Assembly (NCBI RefSeq): GCF_036567765.1
Contig: NZ_DATCTU010000120.1
Span: 1-44,704, forward strand
DNA: 44,704 bases
Direction of reading: 5' to 3'
From: Pseudobacteroides sp.
GTDB taxonomy: Bacteria; Bacillota; Clostridia; Acetivibrionales; DSM-2933
Below the pieces are notes generated by a model that worked only from the letters and a program-made list of their open reading frames with translations, ran no database searches and was not told where the DNA came from. The translations under genes and the position numbers were made by a program. Shown here in pieces: positions 41,846 to 44,704 of the stretch. Position 1 is the stretch's first letter, and every line of letters begins with the position of its first letter.

Positions 41846-44488
41846 TTACTTCTGCCCCAAATCTCCCTCTTTACGCACAGCTGCCTGAGCTGCAGCAAGT
41901 CTAGCTATAGGCACGCGGAATGGTGAACATGATACATAGTTCAAACCAACTCTATGGCAGAACTCAACTGAAGATGGATCTCCTCCGTGCTCTCCGCAAA
42001 TACCGAGCTTAATATCAGGTCTTGTTTGTTTACCAAGTTTAACCGACATTTCAACTAGCTTACCAACGCCAGTCTGATCAAGCCTTGCAAACGGATCGGA
42101 TTCATATATCTTTTTGTTGTAATATTCCTCAAGGAACTTACCTGCATCATCACGGGAAAAACCGAATGTCATCTGTGTCAAATCGTTTGTACCGAATGAG
42201 AAGAATTCAGCTTCCTTAGCGATTTCATCAGCTGTCAATGCAGCTCTTGGAATCTCTATCATTGTTCCGACTTTATATTCAAGCTTAACGCCTGCATTCT
42301 TTATAACTTCGTCTGCTGTTTTAACAACAACATCTTTAACATATTTCAATTCTTTGATTTCGCCTACCAACGGAATCATTATTTCAGGTACAACATTCAT
42401 ACCCTTTTTATTTACGTTTATGGCAGCCTCTATAACGGCTCTTGTCTGCATTTCAGCGATTTCAGGATAAGTAACCGCCAAACGGCATCCTCTGTGACCC
42501 ATCATTGGGTTGAACTCATGTAGATCAGCTACTATACCCTTCAAGTCTTCGAAAGTAAGACCCATTTCTTTAGCAAGGGCTTTGATATCTTCGTCAGCCT
42601 GTGGTAAGAACTCATGAAGCGGTGGATCCAGGAATCTTATAGTTACAGGATAGCCCTTCATTTCAGTAAATAGTCCTTCAAAGTCGCTTCTTTGCATTGG
42701 GAGAAGCTTATCTAATGCTTTTCTTCTCTGCCCTTCAGTCCTTGCAACAATCATTTCTCTCATTGCAGGAATTCTATCAGCTTCGAAGAACATGTGCTCT
42801 GTACGGCAAAGACCTATACCTTCTGCACCAAACTCCATAGCCTGTTTAGCATCTGCAGGTGTATCAGCATTTGTCCTAACCTTTAGTGTACGGATTTCAT
42901 CTGCCCATCCCATTAACTTGGCAAAATCGCCAGTCATCTCAGGCTCAACAGTTGGAAGCTTTTCACCATAAACATTACCAGCTGAACCGTCGAGGGATAT
43001 CCAATCTCCTTCAACATATTTCTTGCCGTTTTTATCCAAGAAATACCTTTCTTCTTCATTTATTTTGATTTCACCACAGCCAGCTACACAGCAAGTTCCC
43101 ATACCACGAGCAACAACGGCAGCATGTGAAGTCATACCTCCGCGGCCTGTAAGGATACCTTCTGATACATGCATACCTTCGATATCTTCAGGTGAAGTTT
43201 CAAGTCTAACAAGTATAACCTTCTTTTCTCCAGCTTTATATGCATTAACAGCATCTTCAGCTTCAAAATAAACCTTACCTGTAGCAGCTCCCGGTGATGC
43301 AGGCAAACCTTTTGCAACAGGAACAGCAGCTTTAAGAGCTTTTGGCTCAAAGTTTGGATGTAAAAGAGCGTCTAGCTGCTTAGGATCAACCTTCATAATT
43401 GCCTCTTCCTTGGTAACCATTCCCTCTTCAACCAGATCAACAGCTATCTTTAAAGCTGCAGCAGCAGTTCTCTTACCATTTCTTGTCTGTAGCATGAACA
43501 GCTTACCTTTCTCAATGGTAAACTCCATGTCCTGCATGTCTCTATAGTGCTTTTCCAATTTGTCCGCTATATTTAAGAATTGATTGTATGCTTCCGGATT
43601 GATTTCTTTTAATTGATCAATTGACTGAGGGGTTCTGATACCTGCAACAACGTCTTCACCCTGTGCATTCATCAGGAATTCTCCGTAGAGCTTCTTTTCA
43701 CCTGTAGATGGATTTCTTGTAAAGGCAACACCTGTTCCAGAATCGTTACCCATGTTACCGTATACCATTTCCTGAACGTTAACCGCAGTACCCCAGTCAC
43801 CAGGGATATCATTAAGCCTTCTGTATACGATAGCACGCGGGTTGTCCCAGGAACGGAAAACCGCTTTTACTGCTTCTAAAAGCTGTGCCTTTGGTTCCTG
43901 TGGGAAATCAAATCCCTTTTCCTTTTTGAACAACTCTTTATATCTCTTAACAACTTCTTTGAGGTTAGCTGCAGTCAAATCTGTATCGAAATGAGCATTG
44001 TTTTCTTCTTTTACCTGATCAAGAATTTTTTCAAACTTAGGCTTATCAACTTCCATAACAACATCGCTGAACATCTGAATAAATCTTCTATAACTGTCAT
44101 ATGCGAATCTTTCGTTATCTGTAAGCTTTGCTAAGCCTTCTACAACTATATCATTAAGACCAAGGTTTAGAATTGTGTCCATCATACCTGGCATTGAAGC
44201 CCTTGCACCGGAACGGACAGATACGAGAAAAGGATTTGAAGGGTCACCGAATTTTTTCCCTACAATCTCCTCTGTTTTTGCCATCATAGCATAGATTTCA
44301 TCTTCAATTTCTTTAGAAACTACTTTACCATCTTCATAATACTTTGTACAAGCTTCTGTTGTAACGGTAAACCCTCTCGGAACCGGAAGTCCTAAACCAG
44401 TCATTTCAGCCAGGTTTGCACCTTTACCACCAAGCAGGTTTTTCATCGAAGCATTACCTTCGCTGAATAAATATACATACTTTTTCAT
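41846..44488 (-). CDS. ppdK: Pyruvate, phosphate dikinase
   Basis: Interconverts pyruvate, ATP and phosphate with phosphoenolpyruvate, AMP and pyrophosphate. In Clostridia it is part of a PPi-linked glycolysis. The 880-residue length matches the family. The N-terminal ATP-grasp domain starts with FSEGNASMKNLLGGKGANLA. The central phosphohistidine domain has GRGGMTSHAAVVARGMG with the catalytic His near residue 455. The C-terminal PEP-utilising barrel contains GAEGIGLCRTEHMF, MIEIPRAAL and GICGEHGG with the catalytic Cys. GGGAGG lies about 10 bases before the ATG. It appears monocistronic, convergent with the MBL-fold gene. Confidence 0.97.
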   Translation of the reverse strand: MKKYVYLFSEGNASMKNLLGGKGANLAEMTGLGLPVPRGFTVTTEACTKYYEDGKVVSKEIEDEIYAMMAKTEEIVGKKFGDPSNPFLVSVRSGARASMPGMMDTILNLGLNDIVVEGLAKLTDNERFAYDSYRRFIQMFSDVVMEVDKPKFEKILDQVKEENNAHFDTDLTAANLKEVVKRYKELFKKEKGFDFPQEPKAQLLEAVKAVFRSWDNPRAIVYRRLNDIPGDWGTAVNVQEMVYGNMGNDSGTGVAFTRNPSTGEKKLYGEFLMNAQGEDVVAGIRTPQSIDQLKEINPEAYNQFLNIADKLEKHYRDMQDMEFTIEKGKLFMLQTRNGKRTAAAALKIAVDLVEEGMVTKEEAIMKVDPKQLDALLHPNFEPKALKAAVPVAKGLPASPGAATGKVYFEAEDAVNAYKAGEKKVILVRLETSPEDIEGMHVSEGILTGRGGMTSHAAVVARGMGTCCVAGCGEIKINEEERYFLDKNGKKYVEGDWISLDGSAGNVYGEKLPTVEPEMTGDFAKLMGWADEIRTLKVRTNADTPADAKQAMEFGAEGIGLCRTEHMFFEADRIPAMREMIVARTEGQRRKALDKLLPMQRSDFEGLFTEMKGYPVTIRFLDPPLHEFLPQADEDIKALAKEMGLTFEDLKGIVADLHEFNPMMGHRGCRLAVTYPEIAEMQTRAVIEAAINVNKKGMNVVPEIMIPLVGEIKELKYVKDVVVKTADEVIKNAGVKLEYKVGTMIEIPRAALTADEIAKEAEFFSFGTNDLTQMTFGFSRDDAGKFLEEYYNKKIYESDPFARLDQTGVGKLVEMSVKLGKQTRPDIKLGICGEHGGDPSSVEFCHRVGLNYVSCSPFRVPIARLAAAQAAVRKEGDLGQK

Positions 44489-44613
44489 TCCAAAAACCTC
44501 CCGTATTTATTGATTATTATATTAAGTAGAAAGAAAGATGTTTGTAATAGTACACCTTCCGTAATTCACAGGATGAGCTTCCAAACTAAATCGCAAAAGT
44601 ATTACAATAAAGC

Positions 44614-44642
44614 ATTATGATATGTAGATATATTAAAATCAA
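44614..44642 (-). promoter_or_regulatory. Putative ppdK promoter
   Basis: On the minus strand, TTGATT (44642-44637), a 17-base spacer and CATAAT (44619-44614), with a leader of about 120 bases. TTGTTG/TATCAT three bases offset is an equal alternative. Confidence 0.4.
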
Positions 44643-44704
44643 CAATCCTTATTATAACATATAATTTATAATTTTCATTATATTTTTATTAAATTTCAAA
44701 TTAT

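Noticed and set aside
1..44704. CRISPR arrays, tRNA or rRNA genes, phage or transposase genes
   Set aside because: Scanning by eye found no regularly spaced repeats, tRNA-like cloverleaf sequence or integrase/transposase motifs.

Overview
The window reads as a low-GC, anaerobic, plant-polysaccharide-degrading member of the Clostridia, probably of the Ruminiclostridium/Acetivibrio type. This is an inference from AT-rich DNA, strong AGGAGG-type ribosome sites, pyruvate,phosphate dikinase, an aldouronate and glucuronate locus, and clostridial gene families. No rRNA, tRNA, CRISPR array, phage genes or complete insertion sequence was seen.

Region 1 (about 1-17340) is a hemicellulose side-chain locus. 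Two Lpl/Ytc-type sugar ABC permeases diverge from a membrane-anchored AraC regulator. Cytosolic GH67 alpha-glucuronidase and GH3 glycosidase genes follow, divergent from a second AraC regulator. Next come the genes from glucuronate to pyruvate plus glyceraldehyde-3-phosphate: uronate isomerase, KDG kinase and KDPG aldolase leftward, then a third AraC regulator, fructuronate reductase and mannonate dehydratase rightward. The picture is import of glucuronic-acid-decorated xylo-oligosaccharides, intracellular trimming and complete catabolism of the released glucuronate. Repeated sequence motifs beside the divergent promoters are candidate operators.

Region 2 (about 17376-21877) holds an AIM24-family protein, a TPR protein, two neighbouring DUF2382 (YsnF-like) stress-type proteins and an NCS2/AzgA-type purine permease.

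Region 3 (about 21934-25689) is a four-gene leftward operon: an alpha/beta-hydrolase with a cysteine in the nucleophile elbow, an AMP-dependent ligase, a free-standing acyl carrier protein and a type II thioesterase. It looks like a minimal acyl- or aminoacyl-activation and transfer pathway whose product cannot be read from sequence. It is the best candidate here for an undescribed system.

Region 4 (about 25798-34426) is an eight-gene assimilatory sulfate operon: sbp-cysT-cysW-cysA-cysH-cysD-cysN plus a thioredoxin-reductase-like flavoprotein. A good promoter lies at one end and a terminator at the other. CysN carries a degenerate C-terminal APS-kinase-like domain, and the flavoprotein lacks the usual NADPH-binding motif.

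Region 5 (about 34478-44704) has a broken HD-domain gene, a flavodoxin-fold reductase, a methyltransferase, a FAD oxidoreductase with a Rieske domain, an OmpR-type two-component system, an MBL-fold hydrolase with a structured leader, and pyruvate,phosphate dikinase.

Across regions, a short structured repeat (hairpin CAAAAY/RTTTTG, then CAAC-N7-GTTG, then a third hairpin) occurs three times. Each copy lies between convergent genes, and the paired positions show compensatory changes.
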